Below are positions 42,913-52,290 of a stretch of DNA of 63,384 nt, piece by piece. Numbering within the stretch: position 1 is the stretch's first letter; each line of letters opens with the position of its first letter. The position numbers were made by a program, and so were the translations under genes. A model generated the notes under the pieces. That model did not search any database. It had not been told where the DNA came from and was given only the letters and a program-made list of their open reading frames with translations. Origin of the DNA: Armatimonadota bacterium (GTDB taxonomy: Bacteria > Armatimonadota > UBA5829 > DTJY01); the NCBI GenBank assembly GCA_017993055.1, contig JAGONM010000022.1, positions 1 through 63,384 of the forward strand. Direction: 5' to 3'.

Positions 42913-43953
42913 CTATCGGTCGACGAGGCTCCCAACGAGAAGAGCCGCTGAGCGATGGCGCATCGCATCTTCGCCCCCCGCGACATAAATCGTTGCTGCA
43001 CCGTCGCCTGCAGCTGCAGTCGTGGCGACGGCACAGGGTATCGGGTCCGTCTGCAGATACCGGTCGGAATCGGTGTCATAGATCAGAGTATCGTCCAGAA
43101 ACCCAGCGACGGGCGATTCCGCGTATCCGCCCACGAGGACGATCTGACGCGAATCAAGGGGCACGGCGGATGTCCAGCGTGAGGCGAGGGGGACGTTCCT
43201 GGTGGGTTGCCATGTGCCTGAGCTCACGCCGATATCGCGGACGTAAGCGTCTCCGAAGTTGCCGAGAGTCCCGTCCGCCTGAACCCCGTAACCTCCGAAG
43301 ACGAACAGCTTCGTGCCCACGACCACCGCCGCCGCGCCGACCCGCCCCGACGGCATCCCGGGGCCGACCATCTGCAGCCATTCGGGCTTGACGGCGGAAA
43401 CATCGAGCATCAGCAGGCTCGGGCGAGCGGCCTTCATACTGCCGGCGTCCATCCCCTGCGCGCCGCCGACGACGTAGAAGCGGCTGCCTACCGCCGCCCC
43501 GGACGCGCCCCAGATCGGCCGCGGGAGGTCCGGGAGCCGGTCCCACGTCAGGCGCCCTTCAACTCGTCGAAGCCGGAAGCACCGCTTCAGAGCGCCGGTC
43601 GAATCCGCGCCACCCGCGATGAGAAGCCGGTCGTCAATCACCGCCGATGCTCCGTACGCACCCGGCATCGGGAGGTCGGGAAACCTGATCCATCGGTTCT
43701 GGGTCGGAGAGTAGGCGATCGTTTGCTGGCCGAAGTGCTTCGCCTCGTGTTCCCAGTAAGCGCCCCCCGCAACGACGAACAGGCCGTCCGCGATGCCGCA
43801 TCCCAGGTAGTCCCGCGCGCTCGGCATATCCGGCCCGCGATGCCATTCGACCGAGGGAGTGGCGTGAGCAGGCGCGCAGACAGCCAAGCCGAAGGAGAGC
43901 GCCAACAGCACTCTGAACAGATTCGAAGTCCGCAGTCCGAAACTCCAGATCAT
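42913..43953 (-). CDS. Secreted kelch-repeat protein (mutarotase-like propeller)
   Basis: 346 residues from ATG 43953, with an N-terminal signal LFRVLLALSFGLAVCAPAHA. Six kelch-type blades, for example GLFVVAGGAYWEHEAKHFGQQTIAYSPTQNRWIRFPDLPMP, SRFYVVGGAQGMD, KLFVFGGYGVQADG and QIVLVGGYAESPVAG, make a beta-propeller like N-acetylneuraminate epimerase NanM and relatives. ATGA overlap with the small gene before it and 33 bp before GH94 argue for one operon. The activity is not shown by the sequence. Confidence 0.72.
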   Translation of the reverse strand: MIWSFGLRTSNLFRVLLALSFGLAVCAPAHATPSVEWHRGPDMPSARDYLGCGIADGLFVVAGGAYWEHEAKHFGQQTIAYSPTQNRWIRFPDLPMPGAYGASAVIDDRLLIAGGADSTGALKRCFRLRRVEGRLTWDRLPDLPRPIWGASGAAVGSRFYVVGGAQGMDAGSMKAARPSLLMLDVSAVKPEWLQMVGPGMPSGRVGAAAVVVGTKLFVFGGYGVQADGTLGNFGDAYVRDIGVSSGTWQPTRNVPLASRWTSAVPLDSRQIVLVGGYAESPVAGFLDDTLIYDTDSDRYLQTDPIPCAVATTAAAGDGAATIYVAGGEDAMRHRSAALLVGSLVDR

Positions 43954-44375
43954 GTCTTCGTCACCCTCACCTCGCATCGTCCCATCACCGGATCGAATAC
44001 CGTGGTCTCGCACCTAAACCCGAACGGCTCGATTACGTGCTTGTAGAGCACCTTGCAGTGCTCGCAGTAATCGGGGTAGGGCGTGAGGTGTTTGTTGCGC
44101 CGTAGGATCGCGGCCGATGGGCAATGGTCCATCTCGATTCGGAACTGCTCGTCCGTGAGCACCATCCGGCAATCGGCGCCCTCCTCAGATAGTGTGTGTG
44201 ACCAGTACTCGTGCATCCCCTGGAGGCCCTTCTCCGCCACGAGGTCGCGCAGGTTGAAGAGGAACTCGTCCGCCAGTTTCTCCCAGAAGCGTACCAGCTC
44301 TTCCCTGCCGTGCCGTTCCTCGATGAACGCGAACAGCTCGGAGTAGGCCATGATGAACTCGGTGCACGAGATCAT
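43950..44375 (-). CDS. Small Cys-containing protein, ATC-hydrolase-like (copy 2)
   Basis: 141 residues. GLQGMHEYWSHTLSEEGADC, CPSAAILR and DYCEHCKVLYKHVIEPFGFRCETTVFDPVMGRCEVRVTK line up with GLPALQDYWQNIMSLEEADF, CPAIAHMW and the C-terminal cysteines of the next gene upstream, so they are paralogs. The pattern resembles the L-2-amino-thiazoline-4-carboxylic acid hydrolase fold, but that is a weak match by eye. ATG 44375 follows GGAGG and makes an ATGA overlap with the upstream gene. Co-transcribed with kelch and GH94 genes. Confidence 0.5.
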   Translation of the reverse strand: MISCTEFIMAYSELFAFIEERHGREELVRFWEKLADEFLFNLRDLVAEKGLQGMHEYWSHTLSEEGADCRMVLTDEQFRIEMDHCPSAAILRRNKHLTPYPDYCEHCKVLYKHVIEPFGFRCETTVFDPVMGRCEVRVTKT

Positions 44376-44806
44376 CGGTCCGCCTCCCTCATGAAGCGCT
44401 GGACGCACGATGCGTCTTCCTGATCATAGTCGACCTCCGAGGCGTAACCGGCTCGCCGGCAGATTTCGCCGTTCACGACACGGGTCGCCTCACAGAATCG
44501 TCTGCAGACGTCGTAACCCTGCTCCCACATGTGGGCGATTGCCGGGCACGCTCTGACTTCGAGTACGAGTATATCGTCGTTCGCGAAGCGGAGATCGAAA
44601 TCAGCCTCCTCGAGCGACATGATGTTCTGCCAGTAATCCTGCAGCGCCGGGAGCCCCCGTAACCGAAGTGACTCGATCAGGGGGGCGTATGCGTTCCGTG
44701 CCAGCCGAAGGAGGTATTCCTCCATCTCGCCCTCACCGTAGTTGTCGAGCAGGAACTTCAACCCGAAGCTGAAACAACCGTGAAAGTCTTTGTGTACGTT
44801 TGGCAT
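44372..44806 (-). CDS. Small Cys-containing protein, ATC-hydrolase-like (copy 1)
   Basis: 144 residues: FKFLLDNYGEGEMEEYLLRLARNAYAPLIESLRLRGLPALQDYWQNIMSLEEADFDLRF, CPAIAHMWEQGYDVCRRFCEATRVVNGEICRRAGY, and a final ASCVQRF. It is a paralog of the next gene. Both contain a pair of conserved cysteines in the C-terminal half. No convincing ribosome site at 44806. It begins the GH94 operon. Confidence 0.5.
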   Translation of the reverse strand: MPNVHKDFHGCFSFGLKFLLDNYGEGEMEEYLLRLARNAYAPLIESLRLRGLPALQDYWQNIMSLEEADFDLRFANDDILVLEVRACPAIAHMWEQGYDVCRRFCEATRVVNGEICRRAGYASEVDYDQEDASCVQRFMREADR

Positions 44807-44839
44807 GATTCCGACTGCAGGTTTCCGACTCGTGGCTTT

Positions 44840-46054
44840 CTACTTGCTAACCATCTCCATCACTCTGAAGACACTCATCCAGATGAGCACCAGGAGCGCG
44901 ATCACGGCCCATACGTTCGCCAGGAGCGAGTTGCGGTGCGCTCCGACCACGCGCTTGTCGTTCGCCAGCACGATCATCACAAGTGCGCAGAGCGGGACTG
45001 CCAGAATCGTGCTTTTCTGGGCCAGGACGATTCCGCCGATCGGGGTGTTGGTACAAAGCGTGTAGATGCCCGCTCCAAGTCCGACCGCCATGCCGATTGC
45101 AGTCAAAATGCGGGATGGGTTGGCGTTGATGTCTGAGCCCATCCCCAGGGAGTCGGCGAGCAGGCCGCCGCCGATCATCGCGTTCACGACTGTCGAACTG
45201 AACGAAGCCGCCAGGAATCCGAGGCTGAAGAGGACGACCGACGCATGTCCGAGCAGCGGCTCGAGCTGTTTCGCCAGATCGCTCGCGTCGGCAATCGTCG
45301 CGCCTCGGAATACTGATGCCGAGGTCATCGTGACTATCATCGAGATTCCGATCAGGATACTCATTCCGACAAAGGTATCGGTCAGGCCGGTGCGGAGATC
45401 ATCGGATTTCCACCCCTTCTGCTGGGCCATCGTCGACTGGTAGAGCGCCGCGATCACGGAGAAGGTTGTCGCAACCATTGCGGTGATGAGGCCAGTCATC
45501 GCCCCGTCCCAGGGCCGTGGGATCAGCCCGGCGAACATCTCGCCGAGGTCCGGCTTCGACACGATCAGGTTGATGATGAACGCCGCCAGCATGAACATGA
45601 CGAGCGCGAGCATCACCTTCTCCATCGCCTGATAGAGCCGCCTGGCCGCGAATACGAACAGCAGCGCTATCAGCCCGACTGCCGCCATCCAGACCATCTC
45701 GTGGATGCCGGTGAGGGTCGTGAGAGCCGTGCTGCACGCGAGGTAGTTGCCCATCTGGAAGGACGCGCACACGACGAACGCGAGAATTCCCATGATGACC
45801 GCAAGCCACCTGCCATAGTTCGTCGCCACGAGAGTGAGCAGCGACTGCTTGTTCAGCACGCCGATGCGCGCCGACATCGCCGTGTAGAGCATCATGAAAC
45901 TCCCGGCGACGATCACCGCCCAGAGGAGGCTCATGCCCGCCGACGCGCCGATCTTGGATGCCACTGTAACGCTTCCCGGCCCGATCACCACGGCCGCGGT
46001 GATGAACCCCGGTCCGAGCGAGCGCAGAAAGCCGTTCCTCGTCCCTTGTGTCAT
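44840..46054 (-). CDS. NRAMP-superfamily transporter with altered metal-site motifs
   Basis: 404 residues, about eleven helices, start LGPGFITAAVVIGPGSVTVASKIGASAGMSLLWAVIVAG. The first helix in true NRAMP proteins reads D-P-G-N; here it is I-G-P-G-S, losing the metal-binding Asp and Asn. Helix 6 reads VIAALYQSTMAQQKGW where M-P-H would be expected, losing the Met. The overall fold assignment seems sound; the transported ion is not. AGGAG precedes the ATG. Followed by the GH94 operon genes at 34 bp. Confidence 0.75.
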   Translation of the reverse strand: MTQGTRNGFLRSLGPGFITAAVVIGPGSVTVASKIGASAGMSLLWAVIVAGSFMMLYTAMSARIGVLNKQSLLTLVATNYGRWLAVIMGILAFVVCASFQMGNYLACSTALTTLTGIHEMVWMAAVGLIALLFVFAARRLYQAMEKVMLALVMFMLAAFIINLIVSKPDLGEMFAGLIPRPWDGAMTGLITAMVATTFSVIAALYQSTMAQQKGWKSDDLRTGLTDTFVGMSILIGISMIVTMTSASVFRGATIADASDLAKQLEPLLGHASVVLFSLGFLAASFSSTVVNAMIGGGLLADSLGMGSDINANPSRILTAIGMAVGLGAGIYTLCTNTPIGGIVLAQKSTILAVPLCALVMIVLANDKRVVGAHRNSLLANVWAVIALLVLIWMSVFRVMEMVSK

Positions 46055-46094
46055 TTATCTCCTATACCCTTATCAGTCAGTGTGGCAGCAATCC

Positions 46095-48137
46095 TCAACG
46101 CGCGATCCAAGTGTAGAGCGTTTCGTCTGCCGCAAGCATGCGCCTTACCGCCAGGGCCTCCGGATGCCCTGACGCAGCATAGGCGGCACGGATGAAGTCC
46201 GCGTCGAGCCGGCTGCGAGTATTGTGGATCAGCAGCCGTTTCGGTGCGACGAGCGCGCCCGCGGTCCGAAGGTCGCCCACCCGGCGGAGACACGGAGCAT
46301 AGAGCCGTTCGATGAACTCCTGGTCGCTCGACGCATCGAATCCGGCCATGTCCACCACGGCTGATTCGATCCAGGGCGCAAACGGGAGCGCGAGCAGGCA
46401 CCACAGCCCGGCATCTCCAATCCCGATCATTTTGACGGGGGTCACACCGCTCACAAACCTGGCTGCGGTCAGGATGTCCTGGACGCGCTCCATGGTGTCC
46501 GTGCGGTTGTAGGTGTCGAAGAAGCCGTATCTCTTCGTTCGGTCCTGCGGGCCGGAGTGCTCGCCGATGCCGAAGCAGTCTATCATGAGGACGTAGCGAC
46601 CCTCGCTGACCAGTCTTCGGATGAGCGCCGACGGCTCGCCGTTGTCGAATAATGCGGCCTTTCCGGAGGAGTGAACGACCACGACCGCGCCAGAGGTCTT
46701 CCTGTTTTTCGGCCTATAGAGCAACGCCGGAATCGCATCGCCCTTCTCGCTACGAGCGCTCACGAGTTTCTCCAGTGTGAAGTCGTCGGAAGAGTCCTGT
46801 CCTCTGCTTATGGCTCCAGCTCCGGTAGGCAATTCAATTGCCAGCGCATGACGGAGCGCCTCGCCGTAGACGTCACGGAAGCGCTTGAGAGACTCGGCAT
46901 CGTGAGGCTTCATCGAGGCCAGTTGATTCTCCGACGCCTCGATCCGGTTCTTCACGATGCCGTCGGCATCGAGCCAGTTGGTTGGGCGAGGCTCCTTCGC
47001 GAAGACGAGCAGTTCCTCGTCCGTGTGGTGATCGTACGGACGCTCCTTCAGACTTGCTGCCTCGGTGTTTCCGAGTATCCAGCGCCCGAACCAGGCGTAG
47101 ACCGCTTCACGGCTATCCTTGTTGTAGTTGTGCTCTGCATCGAACCGCACGCAAGCGACCTGCTCCGATGCGCCGAGCAGGTCGTAGACGCCCTTGATCG
47201 CCGGGAACTCGACCTCCGGAGTCAGCTTCGTCCAGTCGCCGGTCGCCGATACCATAATCATTGGGCGAGGCGCGGCCATCGCCCCGATCTCCATGTTGTT
47301 CGTGTCGATCCTGACCAGCGGCGGGTTCTCGCAGACGCATCCGCCCTGCATGGTGCTCGAGATCATGTTGACCGGCGCAGAGTACTTCACCCGGTCATCG
47401 ACCGCAGTGAGCAGGAACGTCTGTGTTCCCCCGCCGGACGCGCCGGTGCATGCGATCCGGTCCGGATCGACCTCCGGGAGGCTGAGCAGGAAATCAACCG
47501 CGCGGATGCTGTTCCACAACTGCAGGCCGCCCATGCTGATCCCCCAGAGCCGGAACCGCTCGCCGATAAGATCCTCGCGGTGCTTGAGCTGTGAGGAGTC
47601 GTTGTAGCCGATCATGTCATAGGCGAAGGCGATGTAACCCTGCCTGGCGAAACCGATTGCCCGTCCCGGCCCGGAACTGCGGACGGTATCCTCCAGCCGG
47701 CCTTCCGCCCCGTGTCCGTGCGGGTTCAGAACGGCCGGGAACGGTCCGGTCTTGCCCCTGGGGCGGTAGAGATTGCCAGTGACGTAGAATCCGGGGAAGC
47801 TCTCGAAGTAGACCTTCTCGACGGTATAGCCCGCATGCTCGATCCGGCCGAAGATCCGCGCATGGAGCGCCGTCTTCTCCGGCATTGGCATCAGGCCCGT
47901 GCCAGTGAGAATCTGCGCGCGCAGGTAGGCTGCCCGCTGCTCCCACGCCTCTCGGGTGGCGGGAGCCTTGAACGAGTAGGTCATATCGAGGTGGCGCACC
48001 TCATCGAAGCGCCGGTCGTCAACCGGCCCGACAGTGAACGCATGCATAGTCGCCTCCGCATATCCCAACGCCAGGGCGCATATCGTAACAGCGAGTACCG
48101 TAATACTTACCGCAAGTCGCGACGCCCGCTCATCCAT
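46095..48137 (-). CDS. Secreted esterase/hydrolase with two alpha/beta-hydrolase domains
   Basis: 680 residues with signal RLAVSITVLAVTICALALGYAEA. The first alpha/beta-hydrolase domain (about 70-380) carries IACTGASGGGTQTFLLTAVDD, a G-A-S-G-G nucleophile elbow, in the manner of acetyl xylan esterases. The second (about 480-680) has VVVHSSGKAALFDN, MIDCFGIGEHSG and GIGDAGLWCLLALP, where the nucleophile elbow has no Ser, so it looks inactive. ATG 48137 was preferred over GTG 48140. 15 bp from the ZIP gene. Confidence 0.72.
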   Translation of the reverse strand: MDERASRLAVSITVLAVTICALALGYAEATMHAFTVGPVDDRRFDEVRHLDMTYSFKAPATREAWEQRAAYLRAQILTGTGLMPMPEKTALHARIFGRIEHAGYTVEKVYFESFPGFYVTGNLYRPRGKTGPFPAVLNPHGHGAEGRLEDTVRSSGPGRAIGFARQGYIAFAYDMIGYNDSSQLKHREDLIGERFRLWGISMGGLQLWNSIRAVDFLLSLPEVDPDRIACTGASGGGTQTFLLTAVDDRVKYSAPVNMISSTMQGGCVCENPPLVRIDTNNMEIGAMAAPRPMIMVSATGDWTKLTPEVEFPAIKGVYDLLGASEQVACVRFDAEHNYNKDSREAVYAWFGRWILGNTEAASLKERPYDHHTDEELLVFAKEPRPTNWLDADGIVKNRIEASENQLASMKPHDAESLKRFRDVYGEALRHALAIELPTGAGAISRGQDSSDDFTLEKLVSARSEKGDAIPALLYRPKNRKTSGAVVVVHSSGKAALFDNGEPSALIRRLVSEGRYVLMIDCFGIGEHSGPQDRTKRYGFFDTYNRTDTMERVQDILTAARFVSGVTPVKMIGIGDAGLWCLLALPFAPWIESAVVDMAGFDASSDQEFIERLYAPCLRRVGDLRTAGALVAPKRLLIHNTRSRLDADFIRAAYAASGHPEALAVRRMLAADETLYTWIAR

Positions 48138-48151
48138 CACTCATCTACCTC

Positions 48152-48877
48152 TCAACCGACCCGTCCGATGATGAACGCCGACAGAAAGCCCGATACGGTC
48201 GCCAGCGCCACCATCGGGCCGGCATCGTGATACGCCTCGGGCATCATCGTGTCCGCGAGCATCGCCATAATCGCGCCCGCCGCGACTGCCAGTGCCGCCG
48301 CGATGCCCGATGCCGGGAGCCCGCGGAACAGGACAAAACCGAGGACTGAACTGAGTCCTGTCACCAGGAACACGGCCGACCAGACTCCCAGCGTATAGCG
48401 CGCGCTGTGCCCGGAGTTACGAAGGCATGACGCTCCCGCCAGGCCCTCGGGCAGGTTGCTGATGAAGATCGCTGAGAGGAGCACGACGCTCACCTTGCCG
48501 CCGACGAGCAGGCTCGCCCCGATGACCATTGTCTCGGGGATGTTGTCCAGAATCGTGCCGATCAGCACGCCGGTGCCCGCCTCCGCGCAGTCGCCCTTCG
48601 GGCATTTGCGGGCACCGCCGCCGATCCGGCTTACGAGATAGCTCAGAGAGAGGAAGAAGCAGGCGCCGCCGATGAACCCGACCGACACCGGCACGAATCC
48701 CCCCTGTTTGAAAGATTCCTCGATCAGATCGTAGGCAAGCGCAGAGATCAGCGCCCCGGACCCGAAGCCCAGGACGATCCCAATGGTCCGGTGCGACATC
48801 CTGGCGTAGTAACCGACGAGCGCCCCTATCAGAGACGCCGAACCGACGACGAGTCCCCAGAGCAGAGCGTCAGTCAC
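48152..48877 (-). CDS. ZIP-family metal transporter (ZupT-like)
   Basis: 241 residues, about seven helices. GTILDNIPETMVIG and FISNLPEGLAGA are the transport-site helices with the Asn/Pro/Glu pattern of ZIP zinc/iron permeases; AGAIMAMLADTMMPEAY follows. Starts at GTG 48877 behind AGGAGAGGGG. Metal specificity (Zn, Fe or Mn) cannot be told. Confidence 0.85.
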   Translation of the reverse strand: MTDALLWGLVVGSASLIGALVGYYARMSHRTIGIVLGFGSGALISALAYDLIEESFKQGGFVPVSVGFIGGACFFLSLSYLVSRIGGGARKCPKGDCAEAGTGVLIGTILDNIPETMVIGASLLVGGKVSVVLLSAIFISNLPEGLAGASCLRNSGHSARYTLGVWSAVFLVTGLSSVLGFVLFRGLPASGIAAALAVAAGAIMAMLADTMMPEAYHDAGPMVALATVSGFLSAFIIGRVG

Positions 48878-48920
48878 GGCGATTGCCCCTCTCCTGCATC
48901 AGTGTCAGGTCGGTCTTCCC

Positions 48921-51900
48921 TTATGCCTTCTCCAGCTTCAGGCCAATCTCCTCGCCCGCGATCTTCACTCGCGGGAACGACTCGCCATCCGACGCTGTGA
49001 CGGAGTTCGCCAGCGTCTCCTGTCGGATGTAGTCCGACCACGATCGGATCGCCTCCGACAGCTTGCCGGAGGTCGCGTACTCGATCGTGATGTGGTCGTC
49101 AACGTTGAACCCGGAGTCCTTGCGCATGTTCTGGATCTGGCGGACCAGGTCGCGCACGAGGCCCTCTTGGATGAGTTCCTCGGTAAGCCGTGTGTCGATT
49201 GCCACTACAGTCGCCAGCTCTTCGCAGCAGCAGAGGTTCTCCGGCGCGGTGGTCTCCACGAGCACGTCGTCCGGCTCGAGAGTGAGCCTCTCGCCGGCGA
49301 CCTCGAGCTCGAAGGACTCTCCTGCCGCGACCTTGACCGCGATCGCCGCGCCGTCCGCTTCGGTGAGAGCCGCCGAAATCTTCGACAAGAGCTTGCCGTG
49401 CTTCGGGCCCAGAGTCCTGAGGTTAGGCTTGATGCAGTAGCCCACCAGCCCCGTGGCGTCGTCCGTCAGCGTGAGTGCCTTGATGTTCAGTTCGTCGAGG
49501 ATCAGCCGCTCGTTGCGCCTGACCGCTTCACGCTCGACTCTGCTTGAGGGCTTGACGGTGACTAGCGCGAGCGGTTGGCGCACCTTCATCGCCGATCCGC
49601 TTCGGGCCGCGCGTCCGAGACGGACGACCTTCATCACGGCGTCGGTCTCCTCGATGAGATGCTTGTCTATCAGTGACTCGTCGGCGGCCGGCCAGTCGCA
49701 GAGATGCACGCTCTCCGGCGCATCCGAATCGACCGAGCAGACCAGATTCCGGTACATGTCGTCGGCCATGAAGGGCATCACCGGCGCGAGGAGTTTCGTT
49801 AGCGTGACAAGCACCTCGTAGAGTGTCGAGTACGCCGATTGCTTGTCGTCGTCGCACTCGCTCTTCCAGAACCGGCGTCGGCTCAGGCGGACGTACCAGT
49901 TCGAGAGGTCGTCTACGAACTTGTCGACCAGCCGGGTGACCTCGGCCGCGTCGTAGTCCTCCAGCGACTCGGTAGTTGCCTTGACCAGCGCGTGCAGCCG
50001 CGAGAGTATCCAGCGGTCGATCTCAGACCTGTCTGACACGTCCGACTGCTCTGATCGGTCCGACGGCCGCCATTGATCCACCAAGGCATACGTCACGAAG
50101 AACGAATACACGTTCCACAGAGTCAGCACGTTTCGGACGACTTCGTCGCCCCTGCCGTAGCCGAAGTTCAGATTGTTCTGGATGTTCGCCCCAGCGTAGA
50201 TCCAGCGCATGACATCTGCGCCCATCTTCTCGACCGCCTCGTCGAACCAGATCGCGTTCCCGTGGCTCTTGTGCATCGGTCGGCCCTTCTCGTCGTGGAC
50301 CTTCTCATAGACGAGCACCGACTTGTAAGGCGCCTTGCCCTCCAGTGTCACGCTCATGAAGAGCATCGAGTAGAACCAGAGCCGGATTTGCTCTCGCATC
50401 TCTACCACGAACTCGGCGGGGAACCACTTCTCCCAGTACGACTTGTCCTCATCGAGGTACCCCAGGGTGGAGTAGGGGACGATCCCCGCGTCGAGCCAGC
50501 AGTCGCCGACCTCGGGAACACGCTCTGCCGTTCCTCCGCACTTCCGGCACTTCACCTTCACGTTATCTATCCACGGGCGATGCAGTTCCTTCAACTGCTC
50601 TATGCCGCTGACCGCCAGTTCGTCCAACTCCTTGCGCGACCCGATGAACGTCATCTCGCCGCACGCGCACCTAAAGATCGGCAGCGGCAGTCCCCAGAAG
50701 CGCTTCCGCGAGATGCACCAGTCGCCCATGTTGTTGAGCCAGTCCTCCATGCGCTTTCCGGCGTACTCGGGCACCCAGCGCACCCTGCGGGCCTCTTCCT
50801 TCATCGGCTCGCGGATGTGATCGCACGCGATGAACCACTCATCTACCAGACGGAACACCAACTCAGCCTGACATCTCCAGCACACCGGGTAGCGGTGTTC
50901 GTACCGCTCTGTCTTGTAGAGCATGCCTTTCTCTTCGAGGTCGAGGAAGATTCCCTCGGCGACCTCGCCAACCGATTTCTCTTCGAGCCAGCCGAATCCC
51001 GGGTAGTAGTAGCCGTTCTCATCGATCGGGACGATCACCGGCAGTTCGAGCTTCTGCGAGAGCTCATAGTCCTCAGCGCCGCAGCCCGGAGCGATATGAA
51101 CGACGCCGACGCCTTCCTCCTCGCCGACGTAGTCCCAAGGGACGACTCGTGAATCGACATCCTTCTGGGCTGGCAGATCGAAGAACGGGCCCTTGTAGTG
51201 CAGGCCGACCAGTTCGCTGCCCTTGACGGTGCCAAGCATCTCGTACTCGCCGTCGAGCTTGGTGACCGTCCCGGCGGAGAGGTATAGGATGCCGTCGGTC
51301 TGCCTCACTTTCGCATAGTCGAGCTCAGGATGCACCGCCAGGGCGACGTTCGCGGTAAGCGTCCACGGGGTGGTCGTCCAGACCATAATGTACTCGTCCT
51401 CGCGATCCGTGATCGGCAGCTTGAGGAAGACCGACGTGTGCGTCATCTCGCGGTATGAGTCGATCAATTCGTGCTGAGACAGTGACGTACCGCATCGGGC
51501 GCACCAGGGCATCGCGCGCTGGCCCTTGTAGAGCCAGCCGTTGTCGTGGCACCTCTTCAGGAAATGCCAGATGTGCTCGATATTCGTGTCGGTCATCGTG
51601 TAGTAGGAGTGGTCCCAGTCCATCCACTGCCCGAGCCGTTTCGACTGCTCGCTCTGGATGGCGGAGTACTTCTCCACTCGCGCGCAGCACGCCTCGGAGA
51701 ACTTGTCGAGCCCATACTCCATGATCTCGCGCTTCGAGTTCAGTCCCAGGTCCTTCTCGACCTCGACTTCCACCCAGAGTCCCTGGCAGTCGAACCCGTT
51801 CTGATAGCGCTGGTCGTAGCCCTGCATCGCCTTGAAGCGCTGGAAGATGTCCTTATACGTGCGTCCCCACGCATGGTGAACGCCCATCGGGTTGTTCGCC

Positions 51901-52046
51901 GTGATTGGGCCGTCGATGAACGACCAGTGCTTATTCCCGGCGTTCTTTTCGCGCAGCTTGTCGAATATGCGGCGCTCCTCCCAGAACCGGAGCACCTCGC
52001 GCTCCATATCCGGGAAGCTCAAACCGCTCTTGACCTCTTTGAACAT
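48921..52046 (-). CDS. ileS: Isoleucyl-tRNA synthetase
   Basis: 1041 residues, class I. PITANNPMGVHHAWGRTYKDIFQRF (about 47-71) is the HIGH-type region; editing domain with MVWTTTPWTLTANVALAVHPEL; KMSKS position reads PMHKSHGNAIWF (about 588-596), a divergent form. C-terminal Cys pairs (WRCQAEL, KCRKCGG) suggest zinc. Residues about 661-675 are a Ser-Asp linker (RPSDRSEQSDVSDRSE) encoded by a 9-bp repeat just before the anticodon-binding domain. GGAGGAGA precedes the ATG. Expression is governed by the T-box leader. Confidence 0.97.
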   Translation of the reverse strand: MFKEVKSGLSFPDMEREVLRFWEERRIFDKLREKNAGNKHWSFIDGPITANNPMGVHHAWGRTYKDIFQRFKAMQGYDQRYQNGFDCQGLWVEVEVEKDLGLNSKREIMEYGLDKFSEACCARVEKYSAIQSEQSKRLGQWMDWDHSYYTMTDTNIEHIWHFLKRCHDNGWLYKGQRAMPWCARCGTSLSQHELIDSYREMTHTSVFLKLPITDREDEYIMVWTTTPWTLTANVALAVHPELDYAKVRQTDGILYLSAGTVTKLDGEYEMLGTVKGSELVGLHYKGPFFDLPAQKDVDSRVVPWDYVGEEEGVGVVHIAPGCGAEDYELSQKLELPVIVPIDENGYYYPGFGWLEEKSVGEVAEGIFLDLEEKGMLYKTERYEHRYPVCWRCQAELVFRLVDEWFIACDHIREPMKEEARRVRWVPEYAGKRMEDWLNNMGDWCISRKRFWGLPLPIFRCACGEMTFIGSRKELDELAVSGIEQLKELHRPWIDNVKVKCRKCGGTAERVPEVGDCWLDAGIVPYSTLGYLDEDKSYWEKWFPAEFVVEMREQIRLWFYSMLFMSVTLEGKAPYKSVLVYEKVHDEKGRPMHKSHGNAIWFDEAVEKMGADVMRWIYAGANIQNNLNFGYGRGDEVVRNVLTLWNVYSFFVTYALVDQWRPSDRSEQSDVSDRSEIDRWILSRLHALVKATTESLEDYDAAEVTRLVDKFVDDLSNWYVRLSRRRFWKSECDDDKQSAYSTLYEVLVTLTKLLAPVMPFMADDMYRNLVCSVDSDAPESVHLCDWPAADESLIDKHLIEETDAVMKVVRLGRAARSGSAMKVRQPLALVTVKPSSRVEREAVRRNERLILDELNIKALTLTDDATGLVGYCIKPNLRTLGPKHGKLLSKISAALTEADGAAIAVKVAAGESFELEVAGERLTLEPDDVLVETTAPENLCCCEELATVVAIDTRLTEELIQEGLVRDLVRQIQNMRKDSGFNVDDHITIEYATSGKLSEAIRSWSDYIRQETLANSVTASDGESFPRVKIAGEEIGLKLEKA
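50022..50066. repeat. 9-bp tandem repeat island inside ileS
   Basis: Five 9-bp units: CTCAGACCT, GTCTGACAC, GTCCGACTG, CTCTGATCG, GTCCGACGG. It is 45 bp, in frame and encodes a Ser-Asp/Ser-Glu linker. Same unit family, same copy number as the island in uxaE. Confidence 0.8.
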
Positions 52047-52142
52047 TCGATCTCCTCCACAATCAGGTTACGGGTTGCCCGTTCTGGTCTCCGGGGTTCT
52101 CCATGATCCGAAACCCACAATCCATAGCCCCGGAAACAATAA

Positions 52143-52173
52143 GCCTCTCATCCCTAGTGCAGGGACGAGAGGC
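52143..52173 (-). terminator. T-box terminator hairpin
   Basis: Stem of 13 bp (one G-U pair) built on CCTCTCGTCCCT and AGGGATGAGAGG with a 5-base loop, followed on the minus strand by TTATTGTTT. Confidence 0.88.
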
Positions 52174-52290
52174 CTGATAAACCTTTCGCGGTACCACCCC
52201 GATTCGCGTGCGCCTCACGGCACGTGCCTTCACAGGTACTTGGGCGAACCCACATACCCTGGCTCTGTAACGGGAGCCGCCCGGGAGCAA

